A DNA stretch of 64,000 bases from Collinsella aerofaciens (GCF_015670795.1 NZ_JADPCJ010000002.1:106396-170395); one strand, 5' to 3'. Shown: positions 31,365 to 39,598, counted from the stretch's first letter. Notes: generated by a model from the sequence alone, not told the origin. Program-made: numbers and translations.

Positions 31365-33089
31365 CTACGAGCGCAGTGTAATTTTATCGCGCAGCGATTT
31401 GAGGTCTTCGGTGACGGTACGGTCTTCCTGGATCATCTTCTGGACCTTTTTGTAGCTCGTGCTGACGGTCGAGTGGTTGCGGTTGCCAAATTCGGCGCCC
31501 ACCGCCGTGGTCGTCATCTCGCACATCTCGATGGCCAGGTAGATAGCGATATGGCGTGCTTTGGCGATATTGGCGTTGCGACGCGGGCCGATGAGCTCCT
31601 CGTGCGTCACGCCGTACTGCTCTTCGATGACGGACTGAACCGTCTGGACGTTGATCTTTTTGGCCGATGTGTCGAAGTACTGGCTGGCGATGGCGTCGAT
31701 ATCGTCAAAGGTGAGCTCCCCGCCCTCGCGCTCGCGGTCGCCCGCCTCGCCGGCGCAGCGCTCGCAAAAGCTCTCGAGTTCGCGGATGTTGGTGCCCGAG
31801 ACCTCGGCCATGTGTTTAAAGTGCTCGTCGGTCAGGTGTCCGCCGTCGCCCCCATAGGCCGCCAGCAGCGAGTCGTCGCCTGCCTCGGGAGCGGCGACGA
31901 TGGTGTTCTCGTAATAGCGCTGCAAGATCTTGTATTTCATCTCGTAGCTGGGCTCTGCGACCAGGCAGAGCATGCCGGCGTTGAAGCGGCTGGTCAGACG
32001 CTCGTCCATGCTCAGGTCCTTGGGGGCACGGTCTGCCGCGATGACGACCTTCTTGTTGTTGCGGATGAACTCGTCCATGAGCTGGAAAAAGTAGTCCACG
32101 CTCGCGCGCTTGCCGATGATGTTTTGGATGTCATCGATGATGAGCACGTCCACGCCGTGGTACGCCTGCATGATGGGGGCGTTGCTCTTCTTTTGGCGGT
32201 CGAACTCGGTCATCAGGTCGTCCAGATATGCCTGGGAGTTGGCATACTTGACCTTGATCTCGGGCGACTTCTCGGCGAGCTCGTTTTTGATGGCAAGCAG
32301 CAGGTGCGTCTTGCCCAGGCCCGATTTGCCGTAGATGAACAGTGATGTGCATGTGCCGCGCTCGTCCGCGAGGGCGGCAAACTTGAGTGCCGAGCGATAG
32401 GCATGGCTGTTTTCGGGGCCGTAGACAAAGTTCTCAAAGGTAAATTTTGAGTTCGCGGCGAGCGGGGCTCCATCCGTATTCTGCTCGGCCGGCACGGTCG
32501 GCGCCGGTATGGGTGAAGCGGGGGTCGCAGCTTGCGTGGATTTAGTCGGCGCTCCGCCCTTCATCTGGTTCATCATGCGACGAAAATCATCGGCCGAGAG
32601 CGTGTTCTTGATTGCAATGCCCGAATCCGCGCCCGCCGCTGCGTCGTGAGCGATAGGCATGTGCGTGACGGGTGCGTTCGTTGACGTCGCCGCCGCGGTC
32701 GGCAACGGTGCCATGGTTTCACGGGAAACATCGCTGTGCTGGTGCTCGATTGTCGGCACGTCGCCTGCGGAGGTCGGTGCCGCCGGGGAAGCGGCGGGAG
32801 CCGTGGCGGGCGCCGTCGCGGCAGCGGATTCCGTTGCGGCGCCTTGCGGTGCCACGATGTCGAGCGCGATCGGTGCAAAGGCGATTTCTTCCAGATAGGC
32901 CTCAATAGTCGGCTGATGCTTTTTGAGCTGCGCGATGGCAAAGCGCGAGGGAGCCTCGATCGTGAGCGTATCTTCGGTCAGGCTTATGGCCCGCGATTGC
33001 CCCAGCATGTTGATGAGGCGTGCATCTTGGCCGTCGCGCTGGCAAAAGGCGATGGCATCCCCCAGGATGATGCTTGCTTCCTCGTCCAC
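31365..33089 (-). CDS. dnaA: chromosomal replication initiator protein DnaA
   Basis: AAA+ ATPase that binds DnaA boxes and opens the origin. Length is 574 residues, longer than usual. Domain I is at about 1-85, followed by a long Ala/Pro/Thr-rich linker with little structure to about 215. The AAA+ core has Walker A GKSGLGKTH and Walker B VLIIDDIQ. Domain IV ends with FGNRNHSTVSTSYKKV; most homologues have FGGRDHT/STV, so the base-contacting Asp is Asn here. The GTG start at 33089 has GGGAGAGACA upstream and lies 15 bases after the GHKL protein gene. A 14/16 parS match lies inside the linker coding sequence. Confidence 0.95.
   Translation of the reverse strand: MDEEASIILGDAIAFCQRDGQDARLINMLGQSRAISLTEDTLTIEAPSRFAIAQLKKHQPTIEAYLEEIAFAPIALDIVAPQGAATESAAATAPATAPAASPAAPTSAGDVPTIEHQHSDVSRETMAPLPTAAATSTNAPVTHMPIAHDAAAGADSGIAIKNTLSADDFRRMMNQMKGGAPTKSTQAATPASPIPAPTVPAEQNTDGAPLAANSKFTFENFVYGPENSHAYRSALKFAALADERGTCTSLFIYGKSGLGKTHLLLAIKNELAEKSPEIKVKYANSQAYLDDLMTEFDRQKKSNAPIMQAYHGVDVLIIDDIQNIIGKRASVDYFFQLMDEFIRNNKKVVIAADRAPKDLSMDERLTSRFNAGMLCLVAEPSYEMKYKILQRYYENTIVAAPEAGDDSLLAAYGGDGGHLTDEHFKHMAEVSGTNIRELESFCERCAGEAGDREREGGELTFDDIDAIASQYFDTSAKKINVQTVQSVIEEQYGVTHEELIGPRRNANIAKARHIAIYLAIEMCEMTTTAVGAEFGNRNHSTVSTSYKKVQKMIQEDRTVTEDLKSLRDKITLRS
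32715..32730. promoter_or_regulatory. degenerate parS-like site inside dnaA
   Basis: GGTTTCACGGGAAACA matches TGTTTCACGTGAAACA at 14 of 16 bases. It encodes Val-Ser-Arg-Glu-Thr of the DnaA linker, so it may be chance. Confidence 0.35.
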
Positions 33090-33104
33090 TGTCTCTCCCG
33101 TTCT

Positions 33105-34457
33105 TTAGCTCTGAGCTCGCACGCGAGCGGCGCCGAGTTCGGTCAGATGGTATTTCTGGCCATGCTTGATGACCAAGCCGGCCTGCGCCAAGTCATTGAG
33201 CGTGCGTGACCAAGTGGGGGCCGAGTTTCCAAACGCCCTCGCCAGATCGGTTGCACCGCACGCTTGATTTTGCGCCAGATAGCCCAGCGCGGCGTTGCCG
33301 CGATCGCTTACGAACACGTCCGGTTGTGGCTGCGCATACTGATTTGCTGCATTAGGATACATCATTTGAGCTGCTGGTTGTTGAGAACTCTGCATCGGCG
33401 GCATTTGCTGTTGAAAACTTTGAGGCCACTGTTGGTAAGGCTGCAGAGGCATCTGTTGGGCCCAGGGGTTGTACTGCTGCTGCGGCATCTGCTGGTACGG
33501 CTGCTGATATCCCTGCTGGTACTGCTGCGGGAACTGCTGGCCATACCCCAGTGGCGGCATCTGCTGATATGGATATCCCCGTTGGTACGGCTGATAGCCC
33601 ATTTGCTGGCCACCCGGTGCCCCCGTCGCCTGCTGCATTGCTGCTGCATCCTGATCTGCCAGCGGCATGGCCTCTGGCATGTTTGGCGTCATCGACATAG
33701 ATGCCGCCTGGGGCTCTTGTGTGGGAAGCATTCCGGGCTGCTGCATCTGCCCCACGGGGGGCTGCATCTGCTGCGTTGCCATGGGCTGCTGCGCAAAAGC
33801 TCCCGGCAGGGGATATGTGGGCTGCTCCGTCTCGGGCCGCACGGCAGCACCGCGTCCGCCGGCACGCTCGATTTCCTGCACGCGTTTAGGGTTCAGGCTT
33901 ACCGTAACCACGGTGCCGTTGCCCATGTTGTCCTCGATGGATACGGCACCGCCGGCGTTTTCCAAATACTCCTGCACCATGGGAAACCCTGCTCCGGTTC
34001 CACGGATATAGCGCTTCATCTTGCTGTTTGCGCTGGTAACGCCAAAGTCGAAAGCGCGTTCCTTGTCGTCGATGCCGGGTCCTTGGTCAGCAAAGCGGAT
34101 GGTGTCTCCGCCGTCCAGAATCGAGATGATGGGCTCTGCAAAGTGTGCGTGGATAAAGTTTTCGACAATCTCGCGGATGACCATGAGCGAGATATGGCCA
34201 CCTTGTTCTTTCATGCACTGGTAGACGGTGTTGGTCGTCTCTTCCAAATACGTGCGGACATCTTGCGGATCGATGACGATCACACGCGGTGTCGACAGCA
34301 TGTCGTCATAGACGGCGATGCGCGCGGCGTACATGGCTTTTGGCGCCTGCGTTGTCGTCTGTTCACCTTCGTCACGCTCTTCGCGCACGCCGGTGATGTG
34401 CTCGTTGTCGGGTGCCGGGTCTCCGGAATCGACCATGGTGTAAAAGTCGTCAGACAT
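33105..34457 (-). CDS. GHKL ATPase with Gln/Pro-rich linker and winged-helix-like C-terminus, co-transcribed with dnaA
   Basis: A 450-residue protein that I cannot name. Residues about 85-190 form a GHKL (histidine-kinase-like) ATP-binding domain: N-box EIVENFIHA (Glu96, Asn100, His103), G1 box DQGPGI at 124-129, G2 box GTGAGFPM at 153-160. No phosphoacceptor histidine domain precedes it, so it is more like an anti-sigma or serine-kinase type ATPase. About 200-375 is low-complexity, rich in Gln, Pro, Tyr, Met and Gly, resembling prion-like linkers. About 380-450 looks like a winged-helix DNA-binding domain (TDLARAFGNSAPTWSRTLNDL, then HLTELGAARV). It ends 15 bases before dnaA. ATG 34457 was chosen; upstream alternatives lack a ribosome site. 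Confidence 0.8.
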   Translation of the reverse strand: MSDDFYTMVDSGDPAPDNEHITGVREERDEGEQTTTQAPKAMYAARIAVYDDMLSTPRVIVIDPQDVRTYLEETTNTVYQCMKEQGGHISLMVIREIVENFIHAHFAEPIISILDGGDTIRFADQGPGIDDKERAFDFGVTSANSKMKRYIRGTGAGFPMVQEYLENAGGAVSIEDNMGNGTVVTVSLNPKRVQEIERAGGRGAAVRPETEQPTYPLPGAFAQQPMATQQMQPPVGQMQQPGMLPTQEPQAASMSMTPNMPEAMPLADQDAAAMQQATGAPGGQQMGYQPYQRGYPYQQMPPLGYGQQFPQQYQQGYQQPYQQMPQQQYNPWAQQMPLQPYQQWPQSFQQQMPPMQSSQQPAAQMMYPNAANQYAQPQPDVFVSDRGNAALGYLAQNQACGATDLARAFGNSAPTWSRTLNDLAQAGLVIKHGQKYHLTELGAARVRAQS

Positions 34458-34700
34458 GCCGCTCGCAATCTTCCAAAAGGTTTCGAACAAATAGTAGCTC
34501 ACCGTGCAATGTTTCTCATCTTTCGACAAACTTTCAAAACCTGTTGAAAACTTTGGAAAATGGACGAAAAGTTCTCAACATTGCCAACATGACCTGTTGA
34601 AAACTCGATGAAATATCATGAAAAGTTGCCATGCACCGCTAAATCGAGCTTGGCTTATGGGGGAACCGTGTGAACTGCGCAACCTTTTACCTTTGATTTC
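34458..34700. other. oriC: origin region part 1: clustered DnaA-box-like sites upstream of dnaA operon
   Basis: About 240 bases between the divergent GHKL-dnaA operon and rpmH. TGTTGAAAA occurs at 34542-34550 and 34595-34603 (TTTTCAACA on the minus strand), with TTCTCAACA at 34572-34580 on the plus strand. TTTCGACAA at about 34521 recurs near 31331 in the dnaA-dnaN gap. The sequence is AT-richer than its neighbours. It probably also holds the leftward promoter of the dnaA operon and could be autoregulated by DnaA. Confidence 0.6.
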
Positions 34701-34730
34701 TTGACATTTGAACATTGATTTCCCTACAAT
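34701..34730 (+). promoter_or_regulatory. rpmH promoter
   Basis: TTGACA (34701-34706), 18 bases, TACAAT (34725-34730). The rpmH start codon is about 73 bases further on. Confidence 0.75.
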
Positions 34731-34802
34731 CTTCAAGCTCACGTGTCTATATCTGCGTCCGCGTCCCCGCGGACACTCGAAATGCAGCAGGAGGAACTTA
34801 AG

Positions 34803-34937
34803 ATGAAGCGTACGTATCAGCCTAATAAGCGTAAGCGTGCCAAGACCCATGGCTTCCGTGCCCGTATGGCCACTAAGGGTGGTCGTGCCGTGCTCGCCCG
34901 TCGTCGCGCCAAGGGCCGCAAGCGTCTCACTGTCTAG
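34803..34937 (+). CDS. rpmH: 50S ribosomal protein L34
   Basis: The 44-residue L34 starts [19 protein letters not shown] and ends [10 protein letters not shown], fully canonical. ATG 34803 follows AGGAGGAACTTAAG; a longer in-frame extension from 34743 is not supported. It begins the conserved rightward block rpmH-rnpA-yidD-yidC-jag-rsmG that flanks many bacterial origins. rnpA starts 20 bases later. Confidence 0.97.
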   Translation: MKRTYQPNKRKRAKTHGFRARMATKGGRAVLARRRAKGRKRLTV

Positions 34938-34957
34938 CAGCGATACACACATCTCGC

Positions 34958-35296
34958 ATGAAGACTATTAAGTCTCGGCAAGATTTCGAGCATGTGTTCA
35001 GTCAGGGGCGTCGTTTCAATCACCCTCTGATTCGAATGACCATATGTGAATCGGTTGGCGAAGGCGACTCCGGAAGGGTCGCCTTCGTTGGTGCTAAGCG
35101 ACTCGGTTGTGCCGTCGTGCGCAACCGATCTAAGCGTGTGATGCGCGAGGCCGCCCGCAGCTGCGGATTTCCCGTTGCGGGTTATGACATCATCTTGTTT
35201 GCAACTCCCAAGACGAGGGTTTCCTCGCCGCAGGAGATGGACAAGGCGTTGCGTTCGCTTATGAAGCGCGCCGGCGTTGCCGGGGAGGAGCGATGA
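34958..35296 (+). CDS. rnpA: ribonuclease P protein component
   Basis: Protein subunit of RNase P, which matures tRNA 5' ends together with the M1-type RNA. It has 112 residues. Hallmarks are the start [19 protein letters not shown], the RNR-type motif in [17 protein letters not shown], and [12 protein letters not shown]. The start ATG is 20 bases after rpmH. The stop overlaps the yidD start by 4 bases (ATGA), indicating coupling. The RNase P RNA gene is not in this window. Confidence 0.95.
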   Translation: MKTIKSRQDFEHVFSQGRRFNHPLIRMTICESVGEGDSGRVAFVGAKRLGCAVVRNRSKRVMREAARSCGFPVAGYDIILFATPKTRVSSPQEMDKALRSLMKRAGVAGEER

Positions 35297-35517
35297 GCAA
35301 TCACGTTTTGCGACGTGTTGCCATCGCTCCTATTCGCATATATCAACAGGTTATTTCGCCCTTATTGCCTGACGCCTGCATTTATTACCCAACGTGCTCG
35401 CAATACGCCATCCAGGCGATTGAGAAGCACGGTGTTTTGAGAGGCTGCTGGCTTGCCGTGAGGCGCATCGCTCGCTGCAATCCCCTGCACGTCGGCGGTT
35501 ATGACCCTGTGCCCTAG
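35293..35517 (+). CDS. yidD: membrane protein insertion efficiency factor YidD
   Basis: A 74-residue protein of the YidD family, which helps membrane protein insertion with YidC. The conserved block reads [20 protein letters not shown] then [14 protein letters not shown], with the family cysteines, and ends with [13 protein letters not shown]. It overlaps rnpA by 4 bases and precedes yidC by 29 bases, the standard arrangement. Confidence 0.95.
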   Translation: MSNHVLRRVAIAPIRIYQQVISPLLPDACIYYPTCSQYAIQAIEKHGVLRGCWLAVRRIARCNPLHVGGYDPVP

Positions 35518-35546
35518 CGGGCACTCGCTATCGGAGGAAAACTTAC

Positions 35547-36317
35547 ATGTGGGATTGGATCGTTAACATCCTTTTCGAGCTGCTCAAGCTCATCCAGACC
35601 TTTGCGGTCGACTGGGGCCTGTCCATCATCATCCTGGTGGTCATCATCCGTCTGCTGCTGACGCCGCTTATGCTCAAGTCGACCAAGTCGACGGCTCGCA
35701 TGCAGGTGCTGCAGCCCAAGATGCTCGAGATCCAGGAGCGCTATGCCGACGATCCCCAGCGTCAGGCCGAGGAGATGCAGAAGTTCTACAGCGAGAACAA
35801 GTTCAACCCCATGGCTGGCTGTCTGCCGCTGCTGATTCAGATGCCTATCCTGTTCGCCCTGTTTACATTGCTGCGCAACCTGCCGCAGTACTTTAACAAC
35901 GGCACGTTCTCGTTCTTCAACATCCTGCCCGACCTGACCACCACGCCGAGCGCTTCCTTTGCCGATGGCTTTATGGTTGCACTGCCTGCGCTGGTTTGCC
36001 TGATCCTGTTTGCCGTCCTGACCCTGATTCCGCAGCTCTATATGTCGCGCAACCAGACCGGCCAGCAGGCTCAGAGCATGCGTATGATGGCCGTTGTCAT
36101 GACGGTCATGATGCTTTGGATGGGCTGGAGCCTTCCCGTTGGTGTTCTGCTGTACTACGACGTCTCGTCTGCTTGGCAGGTTATCCAGCAGATTTTTGTG
36201 ACGCAGAAGGTCATCGACAAGGCGAAGGCCGATGAGGAGGAGCGTCTTAAGAACGCTCCGCTGCAGGTTGAGGTCACTCGTCGCGAGAAGAAGCCGCGCC
36301 CGCACAAGAAGAAGTAG
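35547..36317 (+). CDS. yidC: membrane protein insertase YidC/Oxa1
   Basis: Inserts membrane proteins alone or with SecYEG. The 256-residue protein is the short, Gram-positive form without the large periplasmic domain. The N-terminal hydrophobic segment is followed by IIRLLLTPLMLKSTKST, with the conserved Arg in the hydrophilic groove. The cytoplasmic hairpin has KFYSENKFNPMAGCLPLLIQ. Four further hydrophobic stretches and a basic tail (REKKPRPHKKK) follow, the latter probably ribosome-binding. No lipobox is visible at the N-terminus. Confidence 0.95.
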   Translation: MWDWIVNILFELLKLIQTFAVDWGLSIIILVVIIRLLLTPLMLKSTKSTARMQVLQPKMLEIQERYADDPQRQAEEMQKFYSENKFNPMAGCLPLLIQMPILFALFTLLRNLPQYFNNGTFSFFNILPDLTTTPSASFADGFMVALPALVCLILFAVLTLIPQLYMSRNQTGQQAQSMRMMAVVMTVMMLWMGWSLPVGVLLYYDVSSAWQVIQQIFVTQKVIDKAKADEEERLKNAPLQVEVTRREKKPRPHKKK

Positions 36318-36361
36318 TGGGATATCAATCTTATTTAGGTACCTAACTTTTGGAGTACGTT

Positions 36362-36931
36362 ATGTCTGAAGAGATCATCGAGGATATGCTTGAGGAGGTT
36401 GCCCCGCAGGTCGCGGGCGATTATCCCGAGATTGCACAGCGCTACAAGGCTGGTGAAGAGCTGACCGATGAGGAGCTCGACACCATTGCCGATGTTGCGA
36501 TTTCCATCCTGCGTTCCATCCTTTCGCACTTCGATGCCGCCAACTCTCCTATCGATGAGTATGAGGGCGACGAGGGTGAGCTGATTTTGGATGTAACGGC
36601 TCCCGACCTTGCTGTTCTCATTGGCCGTCATGGTCGCACTCTTGATGCTCTTCAGGTTATGTTCTCTTTGCTGGTGAGCCGCAAGCTTGGCTTTAGGTAT
36701 CCGGTTGTAGTGGACGTCGAGGGATACAAGAGTCGCCGTCAGGATAAGGTCGCCTCCATGGCTCAGTCTGCTGCCGAGCGTGCCATCCGCACTCATAAGA
36801 GTGTTTCGCTTCCGCCCATGAATGCCTACGAGCGCCGACTGGTTCACATTGCACTTCGTGGCAACGATGCAGTCGATACTCATTCTGAGGGTTCTGACCC
36901 TGATCGCCATGTGGTGATTGTTGCTCGATAA
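36362..36931 (+). CDS. jag: KH/R3H RNA-binding protein Jag (KhpB)
   Basis: A 189-residue RNA-binding protein. The KH domain is at about 70-120 (DVTAPDLAVLIGRHGRTLDA, the GxxG-type loop IGRHGR). The R3H domain follows (AERAIRTHKSVSLPPMNAYE then RRLVHIAL). Instead of the long N-terminal Jag_N domain of firmicutes, there is an acidic helical stretch (EEIIEDMLEEVAPQV), common in actinobacteria. ATG 36362 is preceded by GGAG at 7 bases. KhpB with KhpA binds RNAs of cell-wall and division genes in other species. A terminator follows. Confidence 0.92.
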   Translation: MSEEIIEDMLEEVAPQVAGDYPEIAQRYKAGEELTDEELDTIADVAISILRSILSHFDAANSPIDEYEGDEGELILDVTAPDLAVLIGRHGRTLDALQVMFSLLVSRKLGFRYPVVVDVEGYKSRRQDKVASMAQSAAERAIRTHKSVSLPPMNAYERRLVHIALRGNDAVDTHSEGSDPDRHVVIVAR

Positions 36932-36950
36932 TCTACTCGAGCTTATGCTA

Positions 36951-36982
36951 GGGGGACGTGGTTTCCACGTCCCCTTTTTTTG
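36951..36982 (+). terminator. terminator after jag
   Basis: GGGGACGTGG pairs CCACGTCCCC across a short TTT loop, then TTTTTTT. It separates rpmH-jag from rsmG. Confidence 0.93.
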
Positions 36983-37027
36983 TCAAAAGTTCTCGATACG
37001 CTGATTTTTGTCAGAAAGGAGCTTCTG

Positions 37028-37765
37028 TTGTTTGTACTTACCGATCAGCAGGCTGACGAGATGTTGAGTCGCCTAACTTCCTATTGCAAAGAATATTCCT
37101 TGAGCGTAACTGATATTGAGCTGAGGAAATGTATCCAGCATTTGGATTTGGTTCTAGAAACAAATAAGACAACCAATCTCACCCGTATTCTTAACGTAGA
37201 AGATGCTGCCGTACTTCATATCCTCGACTCACTTGTTTTGCTCCCCTATATCAATAAGGCTCCTGAGGGAGCTTTGCTCGATATGGGAACAGGTGCGGGC
37301 TTCCCTGGTATTCCATTAACCATAACCACGCATCGTAAAGCTACTTATATTGACTCTGTTGGCAAGAAGGTTGATGCGGTTAATTCCTTTGTCCATGCTC
37401 TTGGATTGAAACATGCTCATGCGGTTCATGATCGTCTTGAAGAATATGCTCGAAGCCATAAGAAGCAGTTCTCCGTTGTAACCGCCCGCGCACTGGCCCC
37501 TCTACCGATTCTTGTTGAGTATGCGGCTCCGTACCTGAAGGATGGAGGGCTATTTGTTATCACCAAGGGCAATCCTTCGGATGAGGAGCTTGCTTCCGGC
37601 ATGTCAGCAGCTAAGATTTGCGGCTTCACTTTGCTTCTGAATGACGCAATTGATTTGCCTGAAGGCTTGGGTCACAGGGAGTTCATTGTTCTTAAGAAGA
37701 GTCATTCAGCATCCGTTTCATTGCCTCGTGCAAATGGCATGGCAAAGAAGAATCCGCTTGCCTAG
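37028..37765 (+). CDS. rsmG: 16S rRNA (guanine-N7)-methyltransferase RsmG
   Basis: Methylates G527 (E. coli numbering) of 16S rRNA with S-adenosylmethionine; loss gives low-level streptomycin resistance in other bacteria. The SAM site is LLDMGTGAGFPGIPL, followed by YIDSVGKKVDAVNSF and VVTARALAPLPIL. Length is 245 residues from a TTG start at 37028, chosen because AAAGGAG lies six bases upstream; the frame is open earlier but overlaps the terminator. Local G+C is much lower than in neighbouring operons. The stop lies directly before the first parS site. Confidence 0.9.
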   Translation: MFVLTDQQADEMLSRLTSYCKEYSLSVTDIELRKCIQHLDLVLETNKTTNLTRILNVEDAAVLHILDSLVLLPYINKAPEGALLDMGTGAGFPGIPLTITTHRKATYIDSVGKKVDAVNSFVHALGLKHAHAVHDRLEEYARSHKKQFSVVTARALAPLPILVEYAAPYLKDGGLFVITKGNPSDEELASGMSAAKICGFTLLLNDAIDLPEGLGHREFIVLKKSHSASVSLPRANGMAKKNPLA

Positions 37766-37766
37766 A

Positions 37767-37782
37767 TGTTTCACGTGAAACA
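37767..37782. promoter_or_regulatory. parS: parS site 1
   Basis: Perfect TGTTTCACGTGAAACA, the ParB loading site, 2 bases after the rsmG stop. Confidence 0.97.
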
Positions 37783-37805
37783 TAATGGTTACTAACAGCT
37801 TGCAG

Positions 37806-37821
37806 TGTTTCACGTGAAACA
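37806..37821. promoter_or_regulatory. parS: parS site 2
   Basis: Second perfect TGTTTCACGTGAAACA, 39 bases after the first. Confidence 0.97.
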
Positions 37822-37844
37822 TAGCAGTTGCTATCGATTCGGAA

Positions 37845-37860
37845 TGTTTCACGTGAAACA
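37845..37860. promoter_or_regulatory. parS: parS site 3
   Basis: Third perfect TGTTTCACGTGAAACA, again 39 bases on. Equal spacing puts all three near the same DNA face and just ahead of parA, so ParB could also repress the promoter of parAB. Confidence 0.97.
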
Positions 37861-37899
37861 TCCTCCGTTTGACAGCTTTAATACACACCAGGAGGGACC

Positions 37900-38700
37900 G
37901 TGGGATTTCGCGACGTTAAGCGTTCTAAGAGCGCAAAAGACACGCGTATCATTGCAATCATCAATCAAAAAGGCGGCGTCGGTAAGTCAACGACGGCTGT
38001 AAACCTTGCAGCAGCACTGGGTGAGCAGGGTCGTAAGACACTGATTGTTGATTTTGATCCGCAGGGAAACAGCACCAGTGGATTCGGAATTGAAAAAGAA
38101 GACCTTGATCACTGCATCTATGATGCATTGCTGAATGATGTGCCGGCAGAATCGCTTGTTCTTGATACAAATTGCAAAAAGGTATTCGTAATTCCGGCTA
38201 CAATTCAGCTTGCAGGCGCGGAAATTGAACTCGTAAGCGCAATTGCTCGTGAAACCCGTCTCAAAGATTTGCTTGAGCCGATTCAGGACGAGTTCGATTT
38301 TATTTTCATTGACTGCCCTCCTTCGCTCGGCCTGCTTACTATCAACGCTTTGACCGCAGCAGACAGCGTTTTGATTCCGATCCAGTGCGAGTATTACGCA
38401 CTCGAGGGCGTTACGAAGCTGCTTGAGTCAATGAAGATGGTCAAATCTCGTCTGAACAAGGGCTTAGACACCTACGGTGTGCTTATGACCATGTATGACT
38501 CGCGTACTTCTCTATCGAATCAGGTTGTTGAGGAGGTTCAATCGTACTTTGGTGATAAGGCATTTAAGACGTTGATCCCCCGTACGGTTAAAATCTCCGA
38601 AGCTCCGTCTTTTGGGGAACCGGTAATTACCTATGCACCTCAAAATAAGGGTGCAAAAGCATATATGAACCTTGCAAAAGAGGTGATCAAGCGTGCCTAG
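37900..38700 (+). CDS. parA: chromosome partitioning ATPase ParA
   Basis: ATPase that moves ParB-parS complexes and segregates origins. Length is 266 residues. The deviant Walker A is NQKGGVGKSTTAVNLA. Walker A' is IVDFDPQGNST and Walker B FIFIDCPPSLGLLT. The end TVKISEAPSFGEPVITY is typical of chromosomal ParA (Soj). GTG 37900 follows GGAGGGACC. The stop overlaps parB by 8 bases. The three parS sites are within 140 bases upstream. Like rsmG and parB it is AT-richer than most genes here. Confidence 0.96.
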   Translation: MGFRDVKRSKSAKDTRIIAIINQKGGVGKSTTAVNLAAALGEQGRKTLIVDFDPQGNSTSGFGIEKEDLDHCIYDALLNDVPAESLVLDTNCKKVFVIPATIQLAGAEIELVSAIARETRLKDLLEPIQDEFDFIFIDCPPSLGLLTINALTAADSVLIPIQCEYYALEGVTKLLESMKMVKSRLNKGLDTYGVLMTMYDSRTSLSNQVVEEVQSYFGDKAFKTLIPRTVKISEAPSFGEPVITYAPQNKGAKAYMNLAKEVIKRA

Positions 38701-39598
38701 TGTAAAGAAACGTGGCGGATTGGGACGTGGACTCAATGCTTTGGTCTCAGAGGCCGAGTATGAGACCGGTGGTTCGGCTTCATCGGCTTCGAATGCCGCA
38801 TCTGAAACAAAACTACCTATTGAGGATATCGTTCCCAACCCTAATCAGCCGCGAATTCACTTTAACGAAACTGAACTTCGTGAGTTGAGCGAATCAATCC
38901 AAGAACATGGCGTCTTGCAGCCGCTTTTGGTTCGCAAGCATGGAAACGGCTATGAGATCATCGCTGGTGAGCGTCGTTACCAAGCGTCAAAGCTTGCTGG
39001 TCTTGAGGAGCTGCCTGTCATCATTAAAGATGTTAATGATGAAGAGATGCTGGCTCTTGCTCTGATCGAAAACCTTCAGCGTTCTGATCTGAATCCCGTC
39101 GAAGAGGCTAAGGGCTATCGCCAGCTTATCGATGCCAGCGGTATGACCCAGGAGGCATTGTCGAAGGCAGTCAGCAAGTCACGCTCCGCAATTACAAACT
39201 CGCTGCGCCTTCTCGATCTCCCTGAAGTTGTTCAGCAGATGATTTTTGAGGGCAAACTTACTGCTGGTCATGCACGTGCGATTCTTGCAGTTCCCTATGA
39301 GGACGCTCGAATTCGACTTGCAGAGAAGGTTGTTGCAGAGGGCCTTTCCGTAAGAGCGACAGAAAATCTTGCTCCGTTGTTTTCTGCCGGAGAGACACCT
39401 AAGACGCCGAGGCCTGCAACGCCTCAGTCTTTTAAAAAGGCTGCCCGCGTGCTTCGTCAGGTTTTTAATACCAACGTGCGTGTTAAGAGCTCGCGTGGAA
39501 AGAATAAGATTGAGATTGAGTTTAAAGACGAGGAAGAGCTCTCTCGTATTCTTGGCGAAATGATTCAGTTTGATCAAGGAGGCCAAGATGAGGAATAG
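38693..39598 (+). CDS. parB: chromosome partitioning protein ParB
   Basis: CTP-dependent clamp that loads at parS. Length is 301 residues. The N-terminal domain carries the CTP-binding motifs GERRYQASKLAGL and ENLQRSDLNPVEEAKGY. The helix-turn-helix follows (TQEALSKAVSKSRSAITNSL). The C-terminal dimerisation domain is at about 240-301. The GTG start lies within the parA stop overlap. The stop overlaps the next small gene by 11 bases, so three genes appear to be coupled. Confidence 0.96.
   Translation: MPSVKKRGGLGRGLNALVSEAEYETGGSASSASNAASETKLPIEDIVPNPNQPRIHFNETELRELSESIQEHGVLQPLLVRKHGNGYEIIAGERRYQASKLAGLEELPVIIKDVNDEEMLALALIENLQRSDLNPVEEAKGYRQLIDASGMTQEALSKAVSKSRSAITNSLRLLDLPEVVQQMIFEGKLTAGHARAILAVPYEDARIRLAEKVVAEGLSVRATENLAPLFSAGETPKTPRPATPQSFKKAARVLRQVFNTNVRVKSSRGKNKIEIEFKDEEELSRILGEMIQFDQGGQDEE

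Noticed and set aside
33362..33700. short CAG/CTG-rich repeats as a possible CRISPR or microsatellite
   Set aside because: They encode the Gln/Pro-rich linker of the GHKL protein in frame. There are no regular repeat-spacer units.
37805..38002. 65-codon frame over parS sites 2 and 3
   Set aside because: Overlaps parA out of frame and begins within a parS site.
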